Origin: Miscanthus floridulus
Lineage: Eukaryota > Streptophyta > Magnoliopsida > Poales > Poaceae
Length of the DNA: 64,000 bases
Reading direction: 5' to 3'
Assembly: GCF_019320115.1 (NCBI RefSeq)
Contig: NC_089598.1
Coordinates: 31,205,983-31,269,982 of the forward strand
Shown: piece after piece, positions 43,870 through 55,405 of the stretch
Layout: each line of letters opens with the position of its first letter
Position numbering within the stretch: position 1 is the first letter of the stretch
The notes under the pieces: generated by a model
The model's input: the letters and a program-made list of their open reading frames with translations, nothing else
What the model was told of the DNA's origin: nothing
The model's database searches: none
Made by a program: the position numbers and the translations under genes

Positions 43870-46800
43870 TGTAACATCCCCGATGTTAAAAAAAAATTAA
43901 GAAGGTGATCATGTCATCATTATGCATAATCATCACGCATCAACTCACGAGTGCATTTCATGTTTATATTATAGTATGCAAATGTTATTTTATGGAGTGT
44001 TTTATATGTTACATGAAATAATGTTAATAATAATGATTAGGAAACTTTGTGAATCTTGATGTGGGAATCTTTTAAACAAGTCAAAACCTTCCTTAGTAAA
44101 AGTTTTATAATTTTTGTTGCAATGCTTGGTGTGGACCTTGTTTTATGACATGTGTTGACTTGTATGGATGAATCAATTTCAAAACATTTGTGTTTAATTG
44201 GATTTCCGAAAACCCGAATTTCCAGCATTTAAGTTTACCCTGGGTAACCCAATTCAAAATCTAAGCATATTTTGGGGTTGAGTCTTAAAGCAAAAGTGTA
44301 GAGCTTGTCAAGTTATACAAAGTTTGTTTTTGGAGTTTTCAAAGTTGTTATGAAAAATTTGAAAAGGCAAAATTCTTTAAATGTTCCCTATTTGAATTCA
44401 AATTTGCATTTCAAAATGTAGACCGAATTAGGGGGTGGTTATAAAAGCAAAGTTGTAGAACTTTGAATTTGTAACAACTTTTATTTTTGGAGATTTTTGA
44501 GTTGCCATATAAATTTGGGAGTAAATTGGGATTCAAAGCGAGTGGCAATTCTATAAATTAGGTGAACAGTAACCGCGGAAGCCACCTCACCGTCGGTGAT
44601 CTTCGATCGTCTTCCAGTCGTCGCCGTGGCTGCCTTCGGCTCCGTGCTGGCTTGGAGAAGCTGCTACGTGTCGTCTTCGTGTCCGTGGTCGAGCGTTAAA
44701 GCCAAACGCCGACGCCGTCTCTCTATTTTTCTCTCTCAGCTCAGAACCCGCCGCCGGCCGAGCTTTCTTTGCCGGTGAAATTCATCGCCGATGATCAACC
44801 ATCACCCAATAGCTCGCTCACCCAACTTTGCTTGCTCCTTGCGATGCTCCCTCACCCTTATATGCTACTGCTTCCGGCTAAATTGCCCGAGCGTTTGATT
44901 TTCATTGCGGCCGAGCTGCCATGGCCGCCGAGCTCCACCTCTCCGTGGCCAAAGCGCTCTGGTGCCTATCTCCTCCTTCCGAGTATGGTTCTGAGCTCTC
45001 CATGATACCGTGTTGCTCGTTAACTTATTCGTTTTACCTCTACCGCACAGAGCACGCCGGAACGGCCGCGCCCGTCGTTCACGCCATGGCCATCCGTCAT
45101 GGTCGCCGGGCTCACCTCCGCCGTGGCCGGTGTACTCCGGCTGCTCTCACTCATTTCTCTCTCTTGTTTTGCGCTTACATCTGTGCCGTGATGCTCACAA
45201 GCAAACTGGTTGCTCGTCTTGTCCACAGGACACGTCGGAACGCAGCTTGCCGCCATGTCCGCCGCTGTAGATCTTCGGTGCACGTGGGCATCCCTTCACC
45301 GGCCATCTCCGGCAACAATTCGTCCACACACGGGTGTGCACAGGTCCTTGCTTGCTCCAGCACCTCTCCTTCACCGTCTGCGAGCATCATCCGACCAGAA
45401 ATCGAGCTCCTCCGGCGTCCTCTGCTCTTCAAAATCGTGACCAGGGACTTCAGCTTCGAATTCGAGAATTGCGAGGGGCTTTTCTGTGAACCGCAGACTC
45501 ATGTGAATAGTGCCTTTTGGACCTGTTTGCTTTGAAATCGGCTGGAACTTTGAAAATTCATAGTAATTCATAGGAAATTCGTAAAATAGCAAATGAGGAC
45601 TTTTTGGAATCCTTGTGAAATTGTCAATGCAATAGATCTATAATATGTCATGTTTTAGTTTAAAGTTTTAGCTGTAAAAATGGATTTGTGAAGTTAGGGT
45701 TTTAATGCTAGTTGTATTTATCCTTTTTCATAACTACAGATGTAGGGCTCCAAATGAAGTGAAATTTTTATGGCATGCTACTCATGTGATGTTTGATATG
45801 TGGTAAAAATTTCATGGTCATTGGTTGTTGTATTAGTGAGTTAATAATTATTTTCTTGCAATTGTTCTTTCGGGACAGTTTTTGGGACTGTTTGGATTAC
45901 ATCATGATAATGATGTTTTTCAGGAAACTTGTTAATAACAAAGTTATAGATAATTCATGTATCTAGCTGCTGTTAAAATGTGGTGGTATTTGACCTTGTG
46001 GTTTGTGAGTTATGCCTGTTTAAAGTTGGGTTTCAGAAATGGATGCTCTCTGTTAATTGTGGACCAGTTTCTATAAATGGGTATATTTGACTTAGTTAAC
46101 TTGAGAATCATGCTAAGATAATTAAAGATGAGTTGTAGAAAATTTCATAAGCTTTCCAGAATGTCTTGTTGCATGGCTATTGGGTTTGTAAAACTCTAGT
46201 TATGATCCAAACATGAACCTGTTGTTTCCAGTCCAGAAATAGACATATGCTAGTTATGGTTGTTTACTCCATGTGTTGCTAAGTGTGGCTTATGCCCTTG
46301 TTGATGGTCAAGTTATGATACTTGTGACCTTGTTAAACTTGTGTCATGCTTGATGTGCTTGCTCTCTATAGTTAGTTGTGTGATGTTAGTTCAATAGTAA
46401 ACCTTGATGACTTAGGTTGTGTTTGAAATTTTGATTGAGTGATGACCTTGGGTCATTAGCACTAGATGATTCTTGGTACTTAAAGTAAGTAGTTGGGTTT
46501 ATAAAAAAGGTTTAGTTAGTTTTGACTTGTAACTGTACCGTGAAGGAAAGTTGTAATCAAGTTAGTTAATCTTTTATGCTTTCACCAATGCACCTCCATG
46601 CATCATGTCATACAATCCATCATGCTAAAGCATGCATTATTTATTTACGTGTAGTGCATACGTGAGTGAGAAGGTTCGCGTTGACTCATCTTCGGATGAG
46701 TGTCATCATTCAATGGTGCTCGTGTTGATCAAGTGTTGGAGAAGGTTCATCCATCAATGGTGATGCTGTCAAGTCTAACTCCATAATCTCTCTGTGGAAC

Positions 46801-48215
46801 TGACCTTTTCTACCGACCAAGGCAAGCCCCGGTTTATGCATTAAACCATTACCTTGCTTACTTTGAAAAGTTTATCACCTATGTTACTTATTGCATTAAG
46901 TTGATTTATTCAAATGTTACCTACTTGATGCATTGCCTACCTTGTTAATTATTTACCATCCTTGAAGATGATTTCATTTACAAAGGCGTAGAATGCTTAG
47001 TATGCTTTTTGATAGGTTTTCAAAGTAAAAGTTTCGATACAATCAAAGATGGCATACTGGCCAAAGAAAGAAAGAGGATAGAATGAACTAGAGACTAGTC
47101 GGGTGACTTACCTTGAATGTTGGGTAATGTTGCCGACTATGTCGCTTAAAGGCCACTCATTGTGGATCTTCTGAACGAGACACTTTGTAGTACTGGTCAC
47201 ATACTCCGGTAAGCCTACTTCGGCTAATCCGATACTAAGACGAATGCCCACGCACTGGGAGTGGAGAGATGGCGGGAGTAGCGTGTACCCTCATGGCTAG
47301 AATGTGGCCGGATTTGAGGTGTGCTGTGCTCTCGGGTGGCGTGGAGACGGCTTAGTATAGGAGGATCCGGTAGCAAGGTTGATATATGCAAGATTAAGTT
47401 CTACATATGTCGTGTGATAAGGAATCCCCAGCTGGGACTTGAATCAATTCGAATTGCCGGTGCTCTACGGATATGGAGACTCGATTCATTACAGAAGCAA
47501 TGCAGGACTGGTGAATTACTAAAATTTGAGAAAAGGAATGGAATAAAAAGGATTGGAACATGGGATATGAACACTTAGTTTGAGATAATGAACTAAGAAG
47601 ACTTAAGGGAAAAACTTGAAAATAGGATCAAGAATAGTAAGCTTTTGGCAAAGAACTTTTGAATCTTGCTACATCCTTACCTTGCCCCAACACCTGCATC
47701 TCTAAAGTCTTTCACCCCCTTTTACGTCGGGTCAGTCTTGTTGAGTACTTTTGTACTCAGGGTTTGTTAACCCTTGTTGTAGGTGAGCCTCATGAGTAGG
47801 TCTGTTTTGGACCTTGCTGCATGACCATTGTTCAGGTCAATGACGATAAATGAATGTGTGATCCTTGGGCAGGATACTTATTTTGTGTGTTATGTTTATG
47901 TTAGTTATGCCACTCCACTACTACTATGGTTTGTAATAATTATCGAACTTAGTTGTAAGGCTTGAAACAACTGGTTTGTAAACTATGTTATCGTAAGACT
48001 TCCGCTAATTTACTCTGATGTATATATTTGAATAAATGTTGTAATACTGCAATGACTCTGTAATGGGATCTTGCTCGGAAATCGTGGATGATTCGGGGTT
48101 CCTCAAGGACACCCGACAGACTTCTTAAGTTACCAGGAACATATGCATAGTCGTCAAAGGTCATTGGACACTGATAAGTGCATGTGGGTCCTATAATTTA
48201 GGAGGTTCTACCACA
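43870..48215 (+). mobile_element. Solo LTR of a Gypsy (Tekay-like) element inside element B
   Basis: A 4346-base unit opens TGTAACATCCCC, ends TTCTACCACA, and is flanked by GCCAA at 43865-43869 and 48216-48220. It holds no gag-pol and no second copy nearby, so it is a recombination product. A GC-rich block (about 44570-45500) occupies a place comparable to the GC-rich block in the LTR at 50629-55383. Its short open frames are not treated as genes. A GTACTCAGGGTTTGTTAACC segment near 47753 resembles the other LTR. Confidence 0.88.
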
Positions 48216-48220
48216 GCCAA

Positions 48221-49689
48221 CAAGTGACAAGTACAACATTGGCAAGATAACCCTTGCAAGAGGTGTGAAGAAGCTTGTCATTGGTTCAAATCGGACTTGA
48301 AAGCTTAGGCAAATCAATTTAGTTCAAGTCAACCATAGAAGCTCATGATTGTGATAAGAGTACAAGCACAAGACAATAATGCAAATGGATATCTAGTTTG
48401 TTTGTTTCAAGTGGTATCTAGACTCAAGTATTTCATCAAGAATCTACAAGTGATGTCTAGATCAACTCACAAGTGATATCCTATAAGTGGTATTCATGAA
48501 GATAACAAATGTTCAAGAAATGGTTTTTATTGATAAATCCAACAAGTGGTTCCATACTAGAAGATTCTTTTAAATGGTATCACATCTACACATGGTATCA
48601 ATCATGCAAGACGATGGTTTCACAAGTGATCCTCAACTTTAAGTGATCATCAAATGAAGAATGCATCCCTCACCTACAAGAGCTCAAGTGTATCAAATGG
48701 TTGATCCATGCTATCACATAGGGGGAGGTGTCACACAAATTGATACCAAGATCAAAAATCCTATGTGTGGTATCTCAAGAAGCCCTACACAAGATACAAG
48801 TGATACAAGTTACAAGTGGTATCTACAAGTGGTGTCATTCCAACAATCAAGTGATGTCCATAAAAAATGCAAGATCCAAGTCTCAACCATCTACCCCTTG
48901 CATCAATGAGAAGCACACCTTTTATGGAAATTGATGACAAAGGGGGAGAGATTGTACAAAGATATGAAAGCCTTGAGATTGAGATTGTACAAGGGGGAGA
49001 GATAAGATATGAAAGCTTTGGGAGATTGAGACAAAGAAGTAGAGGTTGGACATGGACATGAACAAATAGGGAGGCAACATTGAAGAAAAGAGATGGATCA
49101 AAAAAAATTGGACAAGAGAAGCACACAAGTAGGGGGAGCAAGCTCATGAATTTTGATTGATTGTATTGTGCATATTCATGTGCTTGCTTGCATTGCTTAA
49201 GTTCTTAAATTCAATATGCATGCTTGTGTGATGTATGCTAGTTGCAGAATTTGATTGATGAAATAAAAACTAGCATGCATAGGATGATAGCTAGACACTT
49301 GGTATGCTTTTCAAGTAATGCTAGTACCTTGGTTTTAATGTTGATCTCACAAGGAATCTAGTGATTTTATTTCCAAGTGATATCTAGCTAACCATGGTGC
49401 TAAGGATGAACTTAAAGGTGCAACTCCGATTGGTATCACGCTTCAAAGGTTTACTCTATACACCTTAGCATCATTTGGTAGTAATTACTCTCCCATAATT
49501 CCAATCTATGCATATGTGTGAGCTTCAAACCAAACACTCTAGCACATATGTAGGGGGAGCTAATACTACCATTTTGGGTTTGTGTTACTTGTCCAAAAAT
49601 CATTTTCACATGGTAAAATTGCTTGGGCAAGCAATATGAATCCAAAAGAGCTTAATTTCCATATCTTTGTAGAGTTGTCATCAATTACC
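48221..49689 (+). other. Non-coding interior of element B with repeated polypurine tracts
   Basis: AGGGGGAG recurs near 48720, 48941, 48992, 49131 and 49552 before the final tract at 49690. Between about 48360 and 48850 an AAGTGGTATC-like motif recurs many times. No gene is supported. Confidence 0.7.
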
Positions 49690-49703
49690 AAAAAGGGGGA
49701 GAT
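49690..49703 (+). promoter_or_regulatory. Polypurine tract of element B
   Basis: AAAAAGGGGGAGAT abuts the 3' LTR start (TGAAAGG at 49704), as required for plus-strand priming. Confidence 0.85.
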
Positions 49704-50628
49704 TGAAAGGTCCTTGTGTGGTTTTGGTAATTGAGTGACAACCTAGGTGGACTAATTGTATTTATATGAGATACATAGGTGATTAGTCCGCATGTACATA
49801 TGTGTGAGCAACATATGCCATGGAGGTGGAAATGGCTCGGAGATGTTGCAAAGCTCACACATGTGATGATGAAAGAGCTTATTGCACATGAGACATGACA
49901 TTGAGTCATGTGATCAAGGTGGAGAAGATCAAGACAAGACTTGGCTTGATGGACCGGTTGCAAGCGTGAAGGGCAAGTCGGAGGCTTTGGAGCGATGGAC
50001 CGCGTGGCGGTGAAGCTTAAGCAAGACTTGGCGCTGATGGACGAAGGCAATGGTGAAAAGCAAGTGAAGTCAAGATCGATGAACCAATATGAACATGTGA
50101 TGATAAGAAGTGGATCATATCATTGTTGATCGTATTGGTGCATGTGTTGCATCGACATTGGAGGAGACGGAATGGAAGACAAAGGTATAACCTAGGGCAT
50201 TTCATTTCACTAGTCATAGGTGTGTAGAGAAGTTTATGACCGGGTTTAGGATAGATGGCCGTACTATCAAGAGGGGCAAACTTGTTTGTATATCGGTCAT
50301 CTAGTGCCACTCGAGTGATCTAACTTTGCATCATCACTAGGATTGAGTGGCATGGCAAGTTGAGTGGCTAATCCTTTAGAAAATGATAGTGAAAATGCTA
50401 ACACACATACACATGGTGGTGTACACTTGGTGGTGTTGGCACATTTATAAAGGAGATGAAGTTGGAGTTGATGTGGATCAACTCGGTGATGGAACAGAGG
50501 CAAGAAAGGTTCGAAACTCCACCGGCGGAGTGTCCTGTACAGAAAAGACAAGGTTTCGCAGAACTGATCGAACGCTGGCCTCAGTAGGACTAACGCGTTC
50601 GGTCAGTGGCAGCAATGAGCGTGCGGTC
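49704..50628 (+). repeat. 3' LTR of element B, truncated
   Basis: A direct copy of 38910-39880. It stops at GTGCGGTC where the Gypsy LTR begins at 50629. CGGTC (50624-50628) is the expected left target duplication of that Gypsy insertion. Confidence 0.85.
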
Positions 50629-53600
50629 TGTCACAGAACCGACCAATTTATAAGAGCAAAAGTACAAAAGCAATCGCCGAAACGATCAAATTCTCGCACT
50701 TGAGCCCATATAAACCCGGTAGTCAACTGAAATCTCAAAGAATTTCAAACCAACTTGCATACAACCAAGATCACAGTAATTCAACATAACATATCGTACG
50801 TTACAACATTTCAAAGACGGTTAGCAAATAGGTTACAACACCTCAGAGCCATTGTTATTACAAAACAGGTCTTGCAAAGTATGCGGAAGCAAATAGTTTA
50901 ACTTACACACCCGAGTTCAAATACAAATACTGGATTGCTGATCACAACCCGCAAAAGCATTCAGAAAAGCGAAACAGAGATCATGCCCATGATCTAGTCT
51001 TCGTCACCCACCGGGTGGAGACAATACTTACAGAATCCCTGATATAGAAGGTCATCTGCACCAAGAGGAAATAAACCCTGAGTACGAGAATATACTCAGC
51101 TAGACTTACCTGTCGGAAACCAAAATAATGACACCGAGGATCATGCATAGCTTAATTTAGTGGATCAGGCTGACACTTTCTTTTTGCGGAAAAGCATAAG
51201 TAATCATGAGCAACTCTTAACCTGAACTAGCAGTGACTTTTAGCCATTAACCTGTCATCTATATTAGCACCTGTACTAAGCAATCATTTGATTAAGATGC
51301 AAACATTAATAACCATATCAGGTATAAATCGTGGCAACATTATCATCATAATCATTTAACCATATCGTTAGATTAATTGAATCTACGTTGCCGCTGCTCA
51401 GTCAAGTTCTCACTATCCGGGAGAGATGGTGATTCGAATCGATTCCTATCTAGCTGGAGGGGTATTCCTAACACAAACCTTGCTTTCGCCATCAGGGTCG
51501 CAAACAAGTCACCTTTGGTACGATTCAGGAGTCGCGAGTCCGAACAGATCAACATTCTCAGAGAACCACTCTGCCAAGGTTGCTCGGGACTCTAACCCGC
51601 CATGGACTTATGCCAATGGCTCTCCGCACATTCTTACTACCTCCAGAAGGCACGCCACTACTCGCGTCCCCGGCCTAAGTCGAGCTACTAGGCTTCGTGG
51701 TCGGAACAACTTATCCGGCCAGCTAAGTGTTAGGCTACGTTCAACATGACATAAGGACGTACAACGTATCGGTCCTTAAACGACATAGATGAAGTCACTA
51801 TGTCCAACCTACACAAGACTCTGCCCGGTCTTAATTCATTATTAACATGGTTCTTTTCCACGATAGCAAATATAGCCAACCATGATCCACCTCATCCTAA
51901 AGCTCGCAGGTGATAGGAAATCACCTGACTTCTACCGCACTAAGCATGGCTAAGCATTTAACCCATTCCTGAACTTAAATAGGATTCCAGTGCGATATCT
52001 GGACAATGATGGATATATAATGCAACAATTGGTTCCAACCAATTCCTATACTTAATGCATCATCAACGAATAAAAGGTACTCAAGGTATTTGTAAAAACA
52101 TGGGAGACTTAATATGCTCCGAGGCTTACCTTTTAGGAAAGAGGAAGGACGGTGGTCAGGGCACTCGGGCAACTCCTCCTCGGCGGCTGCTTCGTCGATT
52201 TCCTACACCTCAGGCTCCTCCTCCTGGTTGGCTCCCTCGAACTCTAGCAGCATCACTCCCTCCGGCACACCTATTGCATGAATGCGCAAGATAAATATCA
52301 TGGATGCACATGAACGAAGTCAGGGATGCTCGGGGAATGCACATGCTCACTGCAGTCCGCATATTCCGACTTAAGCTCTATTCAAATCACTTTAACTTAC
52401 CAAGTTTATACAACCTAATGTATAATTGCTCATCTTCAGTTAAGGACCTAGCACCTGCACCTAAGCATGTTCTCAAGTTAGGCTAGCCCCTAAACAATCA
52501 ACAAGAACATTGCAACAAAGCATACACACAAGCATTTGTATTTCAGCAAAATAGGAACTATATAGCGGTATAGTAAACTGGCCATAACTGGAGATTTAGA
52601 GATCCAAATGACATGCAACAAGACAATTTGGAAATCTTATGAAATTGTCTACAATTAATTTTCAGACCTCAAATCATGATTCTAAACTTTACTAGGTCAA
52701 ATTTTTTAATCAACAGAAATCTGTCTTCACAAGATAGAGAGCAGGCAAAACTGTGATCCAATTTTTAAATGACTGTAACTCCTAAACTACTAAGCCAAAT
52801 ACCACCAAATTTTAACAGGAGCTAGATACATAAGTGCTCTACAACTTTTGTATTCACCAATTTCCCAGAAAACCAATTTATCATGGGAAACTTTGCAAAG
52901 TCCCCAGAACTATCGAGAAAGACATAATGCCAGGAAATATTTATTAACTTATGTTGCAAACAATTAATTGGACAAAACCAACTTCACTCACTCATCACAC
53001 ATATCACAAGAACACCAGAAAGTAAGGTGTTCATCACCAAATCATTTCTTTTAATACCTTTCTTAATTTATTTAATTATTTAAGAGGAATAATAAATATA
53101 TATGCCCACTACACCATTTAATCTACAAAAATTATAGTAGGTACTACATGCTCTGAGTAGGCTACTATAAAAATTTCACACCATTTGAGCAAGTATAACA
53201 GCGTACACAAAAATGATAAGACATAATGGCTTAAAATGACATAATTAGGAAACCTTAGTGAAAAGTGTCAAGCAATAGATTTTATATTTTTCCTAGCATC
53301 CTTAAGGTACTAGGATACTCCCCACAAAATTTCATGGTCATTGTATTCCTAAATAATTTACAAAAATTCACACAAGGATCATTCAATGATAAAAGGAAAT
53401 CTATAACTCAAAAACCATACATGCAATGACTCTCAAATTTTTACCAGAGCTTCTACTAAGCAAGAATAGCTTACCCACAAAATTTCATAATGTTTGGAGC
53501 ACAGAAACTCAAGATATTATTCAAACAAGTTTGCATGCATTTAAAAACACATTTCAAGTTCCTATTTAATTCATCCAAAATTTCCACTTCAAGTGTTCAT

Positions 53601-55383
53601 GTCATATTTTTCCTAAATACTAGACTTCACCAAGATCCTAACAAAATTGGAATAACCCCTTTTGGATCTACCAATTTGGAGATATACATTTTACAAAACA
53701 GCACAAAAACTAGAATATTTTGAACTATCCTACTGCTTAATGGTCACTGACGCGTGGGACCTCGTGGGTTAGACGACCCCACTGGTCAGCGAAAGGAAAT
53801 AGGGGAGGCGGCTTCCGACGGCGCGGCAAGCGGCGAAGCTCGCCGACGGCAGGCTTCTCCGGCGACACCGAGGGTACCTCCGTGACCGCCTCGATCTCCC
53901 GCATCTATTGAACCCCTAACCTAGACTCTAGCGGCCTCTAGGTGTGTCGGCCATGGCGCGTGGTGGCTCGGCCATGGCGCACGGTGGCGCACGGCCATGT
54001 TCCGGCCTGATCGGACCGGTGGAGCTGGCTACATCATCACCCGAGAAACGGTGAGTGACAGTGAAGCTAAGATGGAGGCTAGGGAAGGACGAGAGAGGCT
54101 ATGCCATGCTAGCCACAGTGAGCTCCAACTCCGGCGAGGTACGGTGGCGGTGGAAACCAAAAATACGGCCACTACCTTGGTTTGCCGACCCAACGGCGAG
54201 GTGGAAGAGCTAAAGGAGGCTACGGTGGAGCTTCGGGCTAGCTGGAGGCAGCGTTTTTGGAGCGGCGAGTGAGCTAGGCGACGGCGGCTCGCTCAGCAGC
54301 AATGGCGGGGCGGTGGCTCTGCTTCGGCTATGGTGGGAAACGAAGGAGGAGCAAGAAATGGAAATGAGAGCTGGGAGCGTAGAAGGGCGCGGGCTCTTGC
54401 AGTGGACAGCAGGCAGCGGTGCCAGGCTGGCCACGGCACGTGGCCTGCATGGTCTGGCGGCCGGCGACACGTGGCGCCACGCGGCGTTCATGGTATGTTG
54501 CCGGTCGGCACTGTAGACGCGTTTAAGTGAAACCGATCGAGCCTGACAGTGTGACTTGGTGAGCTTCAAACTCCAAAACGGTGGCTAGTTAGCAAAATCA
54601 ACTTGAAGCAAAAATGTAGAGCTATGGTAGGGCTACAACAATGTTTTAGAAATCATCAGCTAATTCTCAAAGGATCACGAGTTACATAAATCCAAAGTCA
54701 GCTCCTTCAAACTGTAATTGCAATCCATACTTAGAAATTTTTCTAAGTGTTGAATCAGCCCTCAACACTGACTTGTGGGCCCTTTTTGAGCATGTTGTGC
54801 ACATTTTCATGACTTGGATTCTAAACAAAGTTTGTTCCTTATAAATTTTTCTACAACTTTGCTTTAGGTTTCTCAAACATGCAAACACTCTAAGCTACAC
54901 TTTTTAAATAGTCAAACTCAGGAGCTCTAGGGGTTCATAATGGTCAAACCATGACTTGGAAACCTAATTAGGCAAAATTATCAACATGAACATTGTTCCT
55001 AATGACATTCTAAGTATAACTAAGTTGCTTAAGCAGATTATTAGTCACACCACACATTGGTCACACCAAAATCAAGCATTACATGTACTGAAACAAGGAA
55101 AAACCAATGAAATATTACCTTTGTTTCAAAGTCATGTTTCACATGTTTCGTGATTTTGTTGCATAGTACTAACTAACCATGTTTCACTAAAGTGAGATGC
55201 ACATGTTGCACTTGAGTGTTGCACACTATTCATTTCATAAAACAAGCACACATGAAATATAACAATATGTTGCAATGTTTCGAAAACATGTTTCATGCAA
55301 TATAAGCTCATGAATGGATGAATGATGCTCATGTTCATGAAATGCAAGTGCAAATGTGGAAGCCAAACACCTAGGGTGTTACA
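50629..55383 (-). repeat. 3' LTR of the chromovirus
   Basis: On minus it starts TGTAACACCCTAGGTG at 55383 and ends GGTTCTGTGACA at 50629. The first 2 kb on plus repeats at 61999-64000. A GC-rich zone at 53750-54520 has short open frames on both strands that I do not treat as genes. Confidence 0.9.
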
Positions 55384-55384
55384 A

Positions 55385-55396
55385 CCCTCCCCCCTT
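55385..55396 (-). promoter_or_regulatory. Polypurine tract of the chromovirus
   Basis: AAGGGGGGAGGG on minus, immediately inside the 3' LTR. Confidence 0.85.
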
Positions 55397-55405
55397 ATAA
55401 AAATC

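Larger units (their letters stand above)
38910..50628 (+). mobile_element. Sirevirus-like retrotransposon B, gag only, 3' LTR truncated by a Gypsy insertion
   Basis: Two direct LTR copies open TGAAAGGTCCTTGTGTGG at 38910 and 49704. Between them are a gag-like frame, long non-coding sequence, a nested solo LTR and multiple polypurine tracts. No protease, integrase, reverse transcriptase or RNase H was found, so it is non-autonomous. It inserted into Sirevirus A; CCATC (38905-38909) would be the left target duplication. Without the solo LTR, the part in view is about 7.4 kb. Confidence 0.85.

Noticed and set aside
44596..45535. Several overlapping open frames, up to 204 codons, as host genes
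   Set aside because: They lie wholly inside the solo LTR (43870-48215) in its GC-rich block; frames overlap on both strands and show no domain.
53750..54570. GC-rich open frames on both strands as genes
   Set aside because: Inside the chromovirus 3' LTR; same composition effect as in the solo LTR, no recognised motif.
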